Positions 49,051 through 61,624 of a stretch of 64,000 nt of DNA are shown here, piece after piece (the first letter of the stretch is position 1; each line of letters begins with the position of its first letter). Source of the stretch: Paulinella micropora (lineage: Eukaryota; Cercozoa; Imbricatea; Euglyphida). The stretch covers positions 616,822 to 680,821 of the forward strand of contig BJOX01000301.1 of assembly GCA_009731375.1 (NCBI GenBank), written 5' to 3'. The position numbers and the translations under genes are program-made. Under the pieces are notes generated by a model that was not told the origin of the DNA, did no database searches, and saw only the letters and a list, made by a program, of their open reading frames with translations.

Positions 49051-49580
49051 TACACCAGATTGTGCATACAGGCATGATCATACTAACTGATAAGTCACAT
49101 CTGAATTTCGGAGGCTTTTTTTTTGAAGGGGTGGCTTGCTCAGCTTCACCCTTCTCCTCATCAACAGAAGCTGAGGGGTCCAGTATTCTAAGTACTGGAG
49201 CATCGCCTAGTCGAAAGTAGTGCTGAGAGTACTTAGTACGCTTCTTGATCTCAATGCTCATTTTGGTCTCCTCTCCGAAATCCCAATCTACACACCAACA
49301 CCGTCCTCGGAGTTCTTTTACTTACGACCCCACGACATTCGTGTCTTTGCCAGCCTTCTCCAAACGTCTCCTCAGCCCAATCCTCGAAAGGTTGAAGCCA
49401 AAGCATGACGGTGATGACATTTGTGCCTTTGAAATCCTCTCGCACCTTCTGGTTGAAATTTCCTTTTTTTCCACGCAGGAACGGCCTGAAATTTCCAAGA
49501 AAGTGGTGACTGCACGAGTGCCACCTCAAACCGTTCTACGTATCGGATTTGCAAATTTTCACAATGGAAAAAAAAAGTTC
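48965..49580 (-). pseudogene. Possible host gene fragment with one small intron
   Basis: Minus-strand frames FKGTNVITVMLWLQPFEDW and ETKMSIEIKKRTKYSQHYF could be joined by removing about 55 bp that begin with a consensus GTAAGT and end in AG. The second exon then runs into the MITE-like unit. The protein is not recognised. Speculative. Confidence 0.25.
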
Positions 49581-50275
49581 CAAACTAGAGGTGTTTTTTA
49601 ATAATTATACATGCATTACTGATTGTTATCTAGTCAGAAAACGATAGTACATACTAATACGTTTCTGTAAACCTTTGCACGATCCCATCCACTTAAGTTA
49701 AGTGGACTGAAATTAAGTCACAGTTAAGGGTTAAAGTAGGCCATGATAAACTCGGAGGACCATAACTGGTTACCTAGACTAATATTAGGTTGGATACTGA
49801 AACACTGGCGTAGAATGCATAATATATTATAAAAAGCTAATAGAAAAGGCAAAGAGACAGAGAGACACACACACACACAAGAAAAGATGATGACCACTGA
49901 CGGCAAGTATAATGGCTCGGGATGTTGCCGTGCTTCACGTCTAAAGCTTGGGAGGGTGAGGCTAAAATGAATAAGACTGCCCCGTGAAAACTACATGACA
50001 TGAATAGTTTCATACGTCAGACTGAGTGCGATGTGTCTTATGAGAATATCTGACCGCTGAATCCTCACATAAACCTACTTTTCTGGAGCAGACTGTTCAA
50101 TATTTTCTTTGGACGGCCTGTGCGATTTCGAAGCAGAAAAGAGGTGTTAAAAGTTATTGTGACAGTGTCCATATGAAAAAAAAAAAAAAAAAAAAACTTG
50201 TAGATATATACGTCAGTAATATATAACAGAAAACTGCGAGTCGATTTAGGACGAGTGAAAAATTTCGGCCAGGAA
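49581..50275. other. Unassigned sequence
   Basis: AT-rich, short frames only, with a 23-A run at 50177-50199 and a (CA)n near 49866-49879. I see no gene. Confidence 0.5.
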
Positions 50276-50410
50276 ATATTTCGACCAGTGATTTGCCGCC
50301 ACAGAATAGATTGTTTTTGCACAAAACTTTGGGTGGCCGGAATTCTTCCCCAACTTTTCACCGCAAGATACGTTGTTTTTTTGCCGAAATTTGTGGTGGC
50401 CGAAAATTTT
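50276..50410. repeat. Two imperfect ~63-bp tandem repeats
   Basis: ccacagaatagattgttttt...gggtggccggaattcttc is followed by ccgcaagatacgttgttttt...tggtggccgaaaattttc. Related words (ggccgaaattttc, ttcttcacaacttttg) recur near 60950-61135, suggesting a dispersed family. Confidence 0.55.
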
Positions 50411-50760
50411 CATTTGTCCTTTGGGTTGGTCGCTGTGAAATTTCTTGTGCTGCACTTGCCAAGCGCTGCTTTTCGATTTCTCCTTGTCGTCCTGCGGGTT
50501 CTTTCTTTCATTCTCCTCATTACAAGGAAATTACACGTATGTGTAACACATCATAGCTCTAGTTAGTAGCGAATTCTGATCAACAGGTGTCGCTATCACC
50601 GACTCCAAAGAACTGAAGTTTTCTGTATCAATATATATCATTACTATTATATATTGACTAGAATAGCTCAACGACGGTGAAGAGGCAAAACCATCAAACT
50701 ATGATCTCCTTGCTCTCCATCCATCATAGTGCTTTGGCCATGCAGCCATAAATTTTGAAA
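50411..50760. other. Unassigned sequence
   Basis: No gene, RNA or repeat that I can support. Confidence 0.45.
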
Positions 50761-50789
50761 GCGTATTATTGTTGTGTTGTTTTTGTTTG

Positions 50790-50833
50790 TTTGTTTGTTG
50801 TTGTTGTTGTTGTTGTTGTTATCATTATTATAA

Positions 50834-50910
<77 letters not shown>
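50790..50910. repeat. (TTG)n-(ATT)n microsatellite
   Basis: TTG repeats 50797-50819 followed by an uninterrupted ATT tract to 50909. Confidence 0.95.
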
Positions 50911-50974
50911 TGGGACTGCGGAATAACCTCGGCTTAGTGCAGTCTTGCCCTCAGGAGCTCCGTCGGTGGCCCCG
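50911..50974 (+). repeat. SINE-like repeat fragment adjoining a 544-N gap
   Basis: Near-perfect reverse complement of 331-394. It is cut by the gap 50975-51518, after which a tRNA-like SINE head appears, so both may be parts of one unit. Confidence 0.75.
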
Positions 50975-51518
50975 NNNNNNNNNNNNNNNNNNNNNNNNNN
51001 NNNNNNNNNNNNNNNNNNNNNNNNNNNNNNNNNNNNNNNNNNNNNNNNNNNNNNNNNNNNNNNNNNNNNNNNNNNNNNNNNNNNNNNNNNNNNNNNNNNN
51101 NNNNNNNNNNNNNNNNNNNNNNNNNNNNNNNNNNNNNNNNNNNNNNNNNNNNNNNNNNNNNNNNNNNNNNNNNNNNNNNNNNNNNNNNNNNNNNNNNNNN
51201 NNNNNNNNNNNNNNNNNNNNNNNNNNNNNNNNNNNNNNNNNNNNNNNNNNNNNNNNNNNNNNNNNNNNNNNNNNNNNNNNNNNNNNNNNNNNNNNNNNNN
51301 NNNNNNNNNNNNNNNNNNNNNNNNNNNNNNNNNNNNNNNNNNNNNNNNNNNNNNNNNNNNNNNNNNNNNNNNNNNNNNNNNNNNNNNNNNNNNNNNNNNN
51401 NNNNNNNNNNNNNNNNNNNNNNNNNNNNNNNNNNNNNNNNNNNNNNNNNNNNNNNNNNNNNNNNNNNNNNNNNNNNNNNNNNNNNNNNNNNNNNNNNNNN
51501 NNNNNNNNNNNNNNNNNN

Positions 51519-51787
51519 TGGACACCGTGATAGCCCAGTGGTCAAGTTCTACCATCTGGGCCCTGTCGCCAGTTCGATTCCCGTCGGTGCCACCAGTATT
51601 TTCATTTTGGACATACCGATCCATCTGGACCAGTATTTTCATTGAACATACCGGCCCGTCTGGAAGTGTTGGAACTGCCCTTGCGGGGGTGTCATTAGAG
51701 CTTATCGTCAATTCTTCGTACTCCCCTCACGGGTGAGACGATGGAGGCGCATGTGCAGAAATGCATCAGCCATTGACAGAGAAGCAC

Positions 51788-51790
<3 letters not shown>
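51519..51790 (+). repeat. tRNA-derived SINE, followed by (ATT)n
   Basis: A Pol III A box (tagcccagtgg, 51531-51541) and B box (gttcgattccc, 51572-51582) with tRNA-like spacing lie in a unit beginning gacaccg and closing cggtgccacca, imperfect acceptor-stem complements. D and T stems are not intact, so it is a SINE head rather than a working tRNA. A body with two copies of accagtattttcatt follows, ending at (ATT)n from 51789. Confidence 0.72.
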
Positions 51791-51821
<31 letters not shown>

Positions 51822-52212
51822 GTTGTTGTTGTTGTTGTTGTTGTTGTTATTGTAGTTATTCTTATTCAGGACAACGGCTTTCCAAAGGATGTGCGCTGCG
51901 TAGCTCAAATTTGGATGTGTAGAAAAATGAGTCTAACGATGATGGATTGTGCCGCTATGAACGTTGTCAGCAATATCATTATTGTTAAAATGATCACTAT
52001 TATTATTGTTATTCTTATTGTTATTCTTATTCTTTCCTTCCTCCTTCCTTTCTTCCTTTCTTTCGTTCTTCCTTTCTTTGGTTCTTTCTTTCGTTCGTTC
52101 TTTCTTTCTTTCTTTCTTGCTTTTTTTTTGCTTGCTTGCTTTCTTTCTTTCTTTCTTTCTTTCTTCGTCTTCGTCTTCTTGATATTTATTATTATTACTA
52201 TTATTATTATTA

Positions 52213-52249
<37 letters not shown>

Positions 52250-52260
52250 CATTATTATTA

Positions 52261-52304
<44 letters not shown>

Positions 52305-52330
52305 GTTACTATTATTATTATCATTAAGGT
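51789..52330. repeat. (ATT)n/(TTG)n, (CTTT)n and (ATT)n microsatellites
   Basis: ATT/TTG tract 51789-51860, short unique island, CTTT/CTTC tract 52035-52170, ATT tract 52183-52325. Confidence 0.93.
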
Positions 52331-53724
52331 TCTCTTCAGTAAAGTGCAGTGTTCAAAAACTAAGCTTAGAAAGAGACACGTGAGTACACAAAAAACCAAA
52401 TGATGAACAAAAAGCGAGGGTAAGGGTACATTTTTATAAACAGCAACGTATACACTACTCACTACGATGTTTGCTTAAGTTACCGAGATGGCTAAAGAAT
52501 AACCATGATCACTACTGCTTGTAAAACACCACGGTTCTGTTTGCTGTTAACAAATGTGCTCTGTGCGCAGGTGTATTTGAACAAGCGTGTATGTGTGCTG
52601 AGGAATGAGTGCCCACATGTATGCATGTGTATGCATGCATGAATTCGTGCGTTTGTGCATGTTGTGGTTGTTGCGATTATTATTAATTAATAGTGAATAG
52701 ACGTGATGTAGTTGTAATGCATGTAGTCATAGTCGAGTGGGTGAAGACGACGATTCCTAGGAGTGTTCTAGATCGGATGGAGTAATTCTTATAAAAAGCT
52801 GAACATAGGTACTAGTAGCAGCGGTAATAGTAGTAGAGAAAAAATAGTAGCAATTGTAGCAGTAGTTCTGTTGTTGTTGCTGCAGTTATGGTAGTCATAG
52901 GAATCAGAATTAGTCACTACCACCACTGCAACGACAACACTACAGGGAAAACTCCTTACAAAAGAAAAGGCTATCAAGGAAATTTCAGCTTTTTTGCCCC
53001 TTCATTCGCTTTTGCAAACTACCATTTTTTTGTTGTTTTTTTCTCGCAGTCCTCCGATCTCCAATGTGAGCTGCGGAAAAAAAAAAAAAAAGTTTCAAGG
53101 TCACCACTCCACAATGTGGTTAGATGACCAGGAAATTCACGTGCCCTTCGGGTCGACAAATTTCACGGGTTGGCGGACCAGCCGGGCCAGCTGAGCGGGC
53201 CGGCGTGTCCACAAAACAACACCCAAAAAATTTTCGGCGTGCGAAAGAAACGTGAGCTAGAGTTTGCTATTGTGTACCAGTTTTTTTTCTTTTTTTTTCT
53301 GTGCGAAGTGGAACGCCCTTGGAGGATTGGCTTAGTAAATCGCCAGAAACTGCTGGCGGCTTGGCGGGGGCATATCAAGGTTCCTAGTTCACACACACCA
53401 GGAACAGTTGCTTAGGAAAGGAAAGGAAAGGAAAGGAACGTGAAGCGCCCCCCCCCCCAAGATGGCTTCTACTATCACGGTTTCGTGGAAATACCTGCAT
53501 GAAGCAGTGAACCTCCCCTCACCTCCCTCTACGTCTAAGGGGCGTGAGAGCCTTCGTTGAGGAATGGGTCGTGGAGAAGCACGGTTTGGTAGGCGCCGTA
53601 AGGGAATGTCGCGTCGTCGTCCTCCTCCTGCTCGCGAGCCTCCAAGAAACCCCCAGGAGGAATTTGATCCACCTATTCATGCGTTGGATGTGCATACATA
53701 CTCATGTATCATGTATGTGAGAAC
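52331..53724. other. Unassigned sequence with small simple repeats
   Basis: Mostly unique, with A- and T-runs near 53078 and 53281, (GGAAA)n at 53416-53437 and a C run at 53449-53458. An 89-codon frame at 53564 (basic, then Pro) ends in poly-C and is not convincing. Confidence 0.5.
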
Positions 53725-53725
53725 C

Positions 53726-53758
<33 letters not shown>

Positions 53759-53920
53759 NNNNNNNNNNTTTGGCCCCCTATCCCCAGATACATATATATT
53801 TTTATATATAAATTTAAACATATAAATTTATAAATAAATAAATAAATAATATATATATAGTTATATATATATATATATATAGTTATATATATAGAGAGAG
53901 AGAGAGAAAGAAAGAAAAAA

Positions 53921-53956
<36 letters not shown>

Positions 53957-53975
53957 AAAGAAAAGAAAAAAGTCA
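53725..53975. repeat. Poly-C at a 10-N gap, (TA)n, (GA)n and (GAAA)n
   Basis: 31 C residues precede gap 53759-53768. AT-rich dinucleotides follow to 53892, then GAGA and GAAA repeats to 53970. Confidence 0.93.
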
Positions 53976-54714
53976 GGCACACCGGATAGAAGGCAGGTTC
54001 CTTGCGCTCCACGCGATTCGCCACGTGCTCACCATCTGCGACGCACACACACACACAGAAAAACAGACACACACACACAGCCATTTATCGCCAAAAATAC
54101 CAGTATAACCCGTCAGCAAAAAAAGCCGTTGAAAATTGGGTAGATAGGTAGATATAGGTAGGTAGGTAGTACGTTGGAACATTGGTGGGTAGGTTGGAAG
54201 GTAGGTAGATAGGCAGATAGAAAGACAATATATAGATAGATAAATAGATAGATAGATAGATAGATAGCTAGCTAGCTAGGTAGGTAGCTAGGTAGCTAGG
54301 CTTAGCTAGCTAGCTAGGTAGCTAGCTTGGTAGCTGGCTAGGTAGCTACCTAGCTAGCTTGGTAGCTGGCTAGGTAGCTACCTAGCTAGCTTGGTAGCTG
54401 GCTAGCTAGCTAGATAAATAGATATACCGTGGAGGGGTGGCTCCTTGGCTGCTGCTGGTGCGGTCGGCCCAAGAAACGGCTGCTCACGGTCCTCGCCAAT
54501 CAAGCCCTAGGTAGGTAGGTAGGTAAGGGACGAAGATCGGTGGATAGGTAGGTAGGTAGGTAGGTAGTTTGATAGGTAGGTAGGTAGGTTGGTAGGCGGG
54601 TAAGTAGGTAGGTAGGTAGGTTAAGCAGGTAGGTAGGTAAGGTAGGTCACAGATAGATAGACAGATAGACAGATAGATAGATAGATAGATAGATAGATAA
54701 ACAGATAGATAAAC

Positions 54715-54759
<45 letters not shown>

Positions 54760-54892
54760 CCTCTGGATGCAAGGCGCGCATGGCTGCGCGGCAGAAAGGC
54801 ATCAAGCGCACCGCCAACGCGATGGGCACGCGCTGCGTCTACGCAGCAACCACACACACAGACATGCGCCAAGGGTTCGGTCGCGCACCTTC
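53976..54892. repeat. (CA)n, (AGGT)n, (GCTA)n and (GATA)n arrays
   Basis: Tetranucleotides interconvert along the array: GATA at 54233-54270, GCTAGCTAGG to 54415, AGGT at 54510-54650, GATA at 54651-54760. A duplicated word (agctagcttggtagctggct) occurs near 54352 and 54384. Confidence 0.92.
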
Positions 54893-55202
54893 NNNNNNNN
54901 NNNNNNNNNNNNNNNNNNNNNNNNNNNNNNNNNNNNNNNNNNNNNNNNNNNNNNNNNNNNNNNNNNNNNNNNNNNNNNNNNNNNNNNNNNNNNNNNNNNN
55001 NNNNNNNNNNNNNNNNNNNNNNNNNNNNNNNNNNNNNNNNNNNNNNNNNNNNNNNNNNNNNNNNNNNNNNNNNNNNNNNNNNNNNNNNNNNNNNNNNNNN
55101 NNNNNNNNNNNNNNNNNNNNNNNNNNNNNNNNNNNNNNNNNNNNNNNNNNNNNNNNNNNNNNNNNNNNNNNNNNNNNNNNNNNNNNNNNNNNNNNNNNNN
55201 NN
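54893..55202. other. Assembly gap, 310 N
   Basis: Undetermined bases followed by a poly-A run (55204-55231). Confidence 0.99.
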
Positions 55203-55295
55203 TAAAAAAAAAAAAAAAAAAAAAAAAAAAAGAAAAAGGAAGGTGATACGGAACGCATGAGATGAGTCTTGAACAGAGGTTGGTAGTCCTGTGCG

Positions 55296-55600
55296 TCAGC
55301 ACTGACGAAGTACACACCCTGTCCACAGAGTTTACACACACATTTTCAAGATGTGATAGGTAGGTAGGTAGGTCAATAAATAGAAGGGTACATCACGAAG
55401 TACACACCCTGTTTACACACACATTTTCAAGATGTGATAGGTAGATAGATAATGCATGGTAGGTAGGCAGGTCGATAAATAGAAGGGTAGGTCACGAAGT
55501 ACACACCCTTTCCACACAGTTTACACACACATTTTCAAGATGTGATAGGTAGATAGATAATGCGTAAGTAGGTAGGTAGGTCGATAAATAGAAGGGTAGA
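55296..55600. repeat. Three ~90-100 bp composite minisatellite units
   Basis: cacgaagtacacaccct...cattttcaagatgtgatag recurs near 55305, 55394 and 55493, each followed by a GGTA/GATA tail of different length. Confidence 0.9.
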
Positions 55601-55717
55601 TGGATGGTCAGATAGACAATTAACAAGAAATTAATACTGATTAGCGATACTACTACAAGAGATTTGTCCCTCTGCTGTTTTGAGGTAGGCAACATATACT
55701 ACTTGTCTGGTATAAGG

Positions 55718-55807
55718 GAGTTGTGTGTGTGTGTGTGTGTCTCTCTCTCTCTCTCCCCTCGCTCCGTCCCTCATCCCTTTTCACCATAACATCACAGAGA
55801 GAGCGAG

Positions 55808-55861
<54 letters not shown>

Positions 55862-55959
55862 GGGACCAAATGGGACTCGAGGTAGGCACAGGTGCAAAAG
55901 ACGTGTTTGACCTAGGCAAAACACACCGCATATTGACACACACACACACAGACACACAC

Positions 55960-56030
<71 letters not shown>

Positions 56031-56106
56031 ATTATTATTATTAATAATAATACTACTACTAATAATAATAACAAGAACAATAATAATCATAATAATCATA
56101 ATAATC

Positions 56107-56156
<50 letters not shown>

Positions 56157-56166
56157 AATAATAATG

Positions 56167-56214
<48 letters not shown>

Positions 56215-56236
56215 CAACAACAATAATAATAATAAC

Positions 56237-56313
<77 letters not shown>

Positions 56314-56323
56314 NNNNNNNNNN
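55718..56323. repeat. (GT)n, (GA)n, (CA)n, (AAT)n, poly-A and a 10-N gap
   Basis: Simple repeats nearly end to end. Poly-A of about 75 bases runs into the gap 56314-56323. Confidence 0.95.
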
Positions 56324-56469
56324 TTCCAGGTAGTGATAGATAGATAGCTAGCTAGATAGCTAGATAGATAGCTAGATAGATAGCTAGATAGATAGCTAGA
56401 TAGATAGCTAGATAGATAGATAGATAGATAGATGCAAACATACGTCTTCCAGGTAGACAAAGTAGTCTC

Positions 56470-56500
<31 letters not shown>

Positions 56501-56650
56501 CAGATAAGATAGATGCAAGCATACGTCTTCCAGGTAGACAGCCCAGGGCACTTGGTTTTTGTCAAAGTAGTCTCAGATAGATAGATAGCTAGATAGATAG
56601 ATAGATAGCAAGCTAGCTAGATAGATAGATAGATAGATAGATTGATAGAC

Positions 56651-56689
<39 letters not shown>

Positions 56690-56775
56690 ATAGATAGAAT
56701 AGATGAATAGATAGATGCAAACATACGTCTTCCAGGTAGACAGCCCAGGGCACTTGGTCTTTGTCAAAGTAGTCT
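56324..56775. repeat. (GATA)n/(GCTA)n with repeated catacgtcttccaggtagac units
   Basis: Units starting gcaa(a/g)catacgtcttccagg occur at about 56433, 56515 and 56717, each separated by GATA-type tracts. Two copies extend through agcccagggcacttggt. Confidence 0.9.
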
Positions 56776-56921
56776 CTTCGCTTGCCTATATATAGATATA
56801 GATATAGATATAGATATAGATATAGATATAGATATAGACCTGGCTTAGGAAACGCCGTTAACACAGGGATAGTATCACCCGCTACACACACACACAGCGG
56901 AGATATGTATAAATATGTATC

Positions 56922-56958
<37 letters not shown>

Positions 56959-57012
56959 ATATATATATATAAATATATACATTAATATATATATAAATAT
57001 ATATATATATAA

Positions 57013-57088
<76 letters not shown>

Positions 57089-57177
57089 GTGTGGGTGCGT
57101 AAGATTATTATTTATTTATTTATTTTTTTAAAGGAGGGAAGGGTGAAAGGAAGAAGAAACGAAACTAAGGCAAGGGC

Positions 57178-57215
<38 letters not shown>

Positions 57216-57216
57216 A

Positions 57217-57295
<79 letters not shown>

Positions 57296-57400
57296 GTTCT
57301 TGCGAGGCGCGAAGGTAACTTAGATCGAGCACACTGTACACACACACACACAATAGATACTCATACACATCTACACATACACGTACATATATATATATAT

Positions 57401-57432
<32 letters not shown>

Positions 57433-57500
57433 GTGTATCTGTATGTTCATACGCGTACGCAGAGCTGATATTAGACTTAACATGTATATATATATACATG

Positions 57501-57540
<40 letters not shown>

Positions 57541-57580
57541 TATTATGATCAAGCTGTCGACGTATGAGTGTGACAAAGCT
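56776..57580. repeat. (GATATA)n, (TA)n, (CTAT)n, (GA)n/(CT)n arrays
   Basis: Hexamer gatata at 56789-56837, TGTATA and TA at 56918-57010, CTAT at 57014-57088, GA then a long CT run at 57181-57292, TA-rich to 57545. Confidence 0.95.
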
Positions 57581-57784
57581 CACAAATGTATGTATGTATG
57601 TATGTAATGTATGACATACTTTTGGAGGCTACGGATAATAAAGCTGTTCGGTGTTCCATCGAAATGCATGTATGCATGTATGTATGTATGTATGTATGTG
57701 TGTATGCATGCATGTATGTATGTGTATGTATGTATGTATGCATGTATGTATGCATGTATGTATGCATGTATGTATGCATGCATG

Positions 57785-57815
<31 letters not shown>

Positions 57816-58115
57816 TGTATGTATGCATGTAATGTATGACATACTTTTGGAGGCTACGGATAATAAAGCTGTTCGGTGTTCCATCGGCATGCATGTATGT
57901 ATGTATGTATGTATGTATGTATGTATGTATGCATGTATGTATGTATGTATGTATGTATGCATGCATGCATGTATGTATGGATGTATGTATGTCTGTATGC
58001 ATGCATTCATGCATGTATGTATGTATGTATGGATGTAATGTATGTATGCATGTAATGTATGACATACTTTTGGAGGCTACGGATAATAAAGCTGTTCGGT
58101 GTTCCATCAGTATCC
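57581..58115. repeat. (TGTA)n with three ~53-bp interposed units
   Basis: tatgacatacttttggaggctacggataataaagctgttcggtgttccatc occurs at about 57609, 57836 and 58059, nearly identical, separated by TGTATGCA-type arrays of about 170 bp. Confidence 0.93.
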
Positions 58116-58407
58116 AATAGAGTGATGCGCCATTCTACCTGTTCCCACTCATCTTCCTCTCGCTCATCGGCCAGCCCCGCTGCCATAAGAGAGATAGATA
58201 GATGGATAGAGGGATGGATAGATAGATGGATAGATAGATGGATGGATGGATAGATGGATTGATGGATAGATGGATGGATAGATAGATAGATTGATAGATA
58301 GATAGATTGATAGATAGATAGGTAGATAGGTAGGTAGGTAGGTAGATAGATAGTTCCACTTGTTCCCACTCATCTTCCTCTCGCTCATCGGCCAGCCCCG
58401 CTACCAC

Positions 58408-58452
<45 letters not shown>

Positions 58453-58505
58453 GGATAGATAGATGGATAGATAGATGGATGGATAGATGGATGGATGGAT
58501 GGATG

Positions 58506-58538
<33 letters not shown>

Positions 58539-58985
58539 GTAGGTAGATAGATAGATAGTTCCACTTGTTCCCACTCATCTTCCTCTCGCTCATCGGCCAG
58601 CCCCGCTACCACAAGATAGATAGATAGATCGATCGATCGATAGATAGATAGATAGATAGATACATAGATAGATAGATGGGATGGATGGATGGATGGATGG
58701 ACGGATGGATGGATGGATAGATGGATGGATGGATGGATAGATAGATTGATAGATGGATAGATAGATAGATAGATAGGTAGGTAGGTAGATAGTTCCACTT
58801 GTTCCCACTCATCTTCCTCTCGCTCATCGGCCAGCCCCGCTACCACAAGATAGAGATAGATAGATAGATGGATAGATAGATAGATGGATGGATAGATGGA
58901 TGGATGGATAGATAGATAGATAGATAGATAGAAATAGATAGATAGAAATAGACAGATAGATAGACAGATAGATAGATCAACACAA
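58116..58985. repeat. Four ~55-bp units in a (GATA)n/(GATG)n array
   Basis: ttcccactcatcttcctctcgctcatcggccagccccgct recurs near 58140, 58363, 58567 and 58800. Spacers are GATA/GATG arrays of different length, so this is not a CRISPR-type regular array. Confidence 0.93.
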
Positions 58986-59039
58986 CCGTTCACACCCACC
59001 TCTATCTCATTTTACTGACTTATTTATTTATTTTTCTTT

Positions 59040-59075
59040 CCCGGGAGGGGAGAGCTTTAGAGAGATCAGAGAGAG

Positions 59076-59118
<43 letters not shown>

Positions 59119-59150
59119 AAGATTGTGTGTGTGTGTGCGTGTGCGCGCGC

Positions 59151-59187
<37 letters not shown>

Positions 59188-59206
59188 GATGCGTTGGGCT
59201 AGTCAG

Positions 59207-59263
<57 letters not shown>

Positions 59264-59375
59264 TGAGAGAGAGAGAGAGACGTTGTGTGTGGGGGTGCGT
59301 TGGGCTAGTTAGCTGATAGAATGAGAGAGAGAGAGAGAGAGACGTTGTATGTGGGGGTGTGTTGGGCTAGTTAGC

Positions 59376-59406
<31 letters not shown>

Positions 59407-59447
59407 TACGTTGTGTGTGGGGGTGCGTTGGGCTAGTTAGCTGATAG

Positions 59448-59497
<50 letters not shown>

Positions 59498-59564
59498 GTT
59501 GTGTGTGGGGGTGCGTTGGGCTAGTTAGCTGATAGAATGAGAGAGAGAGAATGAATGAGAGAGC

Positions 59565-59599
<35 letters not shown>

Positions 59600-59637
59600 G
59601 TTGAGTGTGGGGGTGCGTTGGGCTAGTTAGCTGATAG

Positions 59638-59672
<35 letters not shown>

Positions 59673-59720
59673 CGTTGTGTGTGGGGGTGCGTTGGGCTGC
59701 TAGTTAGCTGATAGAAGGGA
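59040..59720. repeat. Seven-copy composite array: (GA)n plus a ~45-bp gttgggctag unit
   Basis: The unit gggtgcgttgggctagttag...ctgatag, with small variants, repeats about seven times, each separated by a GA tract of 12-40 bp. A (GT)n and a (TA)n tract occur in the first units. Confidence 0.93.
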
Positions 59721-59779
59721 CCAAGTTTACTCTCCATATGCCTAGAATGTACATACAATACATGGAGGGTAGATGAATA

Positions 59780-59918
59780 GATAGGTAGGTGCATACATGC
59801 ATACATACATACATGCATGCATGCGTGCATGCATGCATGCGTACATACATACATACATACATACACTACAGACATACATACAGAAATACATACAGACAGA
59901 CAAACAGACAGACAGACA

Positions 59919-59952
<34 letters not shown>

Positions 59953-60905
59953 CATATATACATACATACATACATACGTACATACGTACATACAGACATA
60001 CATACATACATACATACATACATAACACATAACATAACATAACATAACATACATACTTACATACATACATACATACATAACATAACATAACATAACATAA
60101 CATAACATACATACATACATACATACATACATACATACATACCACTGTTTGAGTCCTTGGATGATCCCGATCGGTACCATGTATGTATGTATGTATGTAT
60201 GTGCATGCATGCATGCATGTATGTATGTATGTGTATGTATGTATGTGTATGTATGTATGTATGTATGTGTGTATGTATGTATGTACGCATGCATGCATGC
60301 ATGTATGTATGTATGTATGTATGTATGTATGTACGCATGCATGCATGCATGCATGTATGTATGTATGTATGTATGCATGTATGTATGTGTATGTATGTAT
60401 GTATGTACATGTATGTATGTATGTATGTATGTATGTATGTATGTATGTATGTATGTATGCATGTGTATGTATGTATGTATGTATGTATGCATGCATATAT
60501 ATAGATCACTGTTTGAGTCCTTGGATGGTCCCGATTGGTACCATGTATGTATGTATGTATGTATGTATGTATGCATGTATATATGTATATATGTATGTAT
60601 GTATGCATGTATGTATGTGCATGCATGCATGCATGTATGTATGTATGTATGTATGTATGTATGTATGTATGCATGTATGCATGTATGTATGCATGTATGT
60701 ATGTATGTATGTATGTATGTATGTACGTATGTATGTATACATGTATGCATGTATGTATGCATATATGCATGTCTGTATGTATGTATGTATATATGTATGT
60801 ATGCATACATGTATGTATGCATGCATGCATGCATGCATGTATGTATGTATGTATGTATGTAGACCATTGTTTCAGTCCTTGGATGGTCCCGATCGGTACC
60901 AACTG
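59780..60905. repeat. (CATA)n then (TGTA)n arrays with three ~45-bp interposed units
   Basis: cactgtttgagtccttggatg(a/g)tcccgat(c/t)ggtacc occurs near 60143, 60508 and, as ccattgtttcagtcc..., near 60866. At the first unit the flank changes from CATA to its complement TGTA, so the array is inverted about this point and could fold into a very large hairpin. Confidence 0.9.
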
Positions 60906-61160
60906 CTTACCCTTAGGCATCCATTCCTGTATATATCACATCAGGCCAGGTGAAAATTTCGGCCGCCTCACCTTTCGGCCAACCGTAAATACGGGGAATT
61001 TTGGGCGAAACTTTCATTTCTGCGGACAAAACAAATTCACCGTAATTACCGGCTGGACGAAATTCTTCACAACTTTTGAATAACAAATACACCGTTATTT
61101 ACGGGATAATTTGTTCTGGCCAAAAATTTTCTCTACACCTTGAGGTAAATAGATACATCG
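60906..61160. repeat. Dispersed repeat fragment related to 50236-50410
   Basis: Contains ggtgaaaatttcggcc, gacgaaattcttcacaacttttg and ggccaaaaattttctc, similar to words around 50260-50400. A near-direct repeat of tccattcctgtatat lies at 60920 and 61229. Confidence 0.45.
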
Positions 61161-61580
61161 ATACATCGATACATAGATGTATAGATACATACATACATAC
61201 ATACTTGCTGCTTCCCTTTGGGTGTCCATTCCTGTATATGTAAGACACATAAAATAGATACATGGATACATAGATACATAGATACCTAGATACATAGATA
61301 CATACATATATATATAATATATATATATACATACATACAATACATACAATACATACATTACATACATTACATACATTACATACATACCATTCATACCATA
61401 ACATAACATAACGTAACATAACATAACATAACATACATACATACATACATACATACATACATACATACATACATACATACACAGGATCCTTTCAAAATAT
61501 CCTTCAAACATACATAACATACATACAAACATACATACATACATACATACATACTTACATACATACGTACATACATAAAC
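61161..61580. repeat. (GATA)n/(CATA)n arrays
   Basis: GATACATA, TATA, CATA and CATAACATAA motifs fill the stretch with small unique islands. Confidence 0.92.
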
Positions 61581-61624
61581 CAAATCCTTCATTCTAGAAC
61601 TCCTGGGCCACAATTTGTCTCGAC

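Noticed and set aside
51519-51594. Functional tRNA gene
   Set aside because: A and B boxes are present but the D and T stems do not close and the acceptor stem has a mismatch; better explained as a SINE head.
53564-53833. Small Arg/Pro-rich gene
   Set aside because: Half of it is a poly-C tract and N; no homology recognised and no supporting context.
58140-59720. CRISPR-like array of regularly spaced repeats
   Set aside because: Spacers are microsatellites of variable length rather than unique sequences, no cas genes exist, and the context is eukaryotic.
57549-60960. Many long open frames of Met-Tyr-Val-Cys or His-Thr-Tyr-Ile repeats on both strands
   Set aside because: They are translations of TGTA/CATA tetranucleotides; no start context, domain or composition of a real protein.
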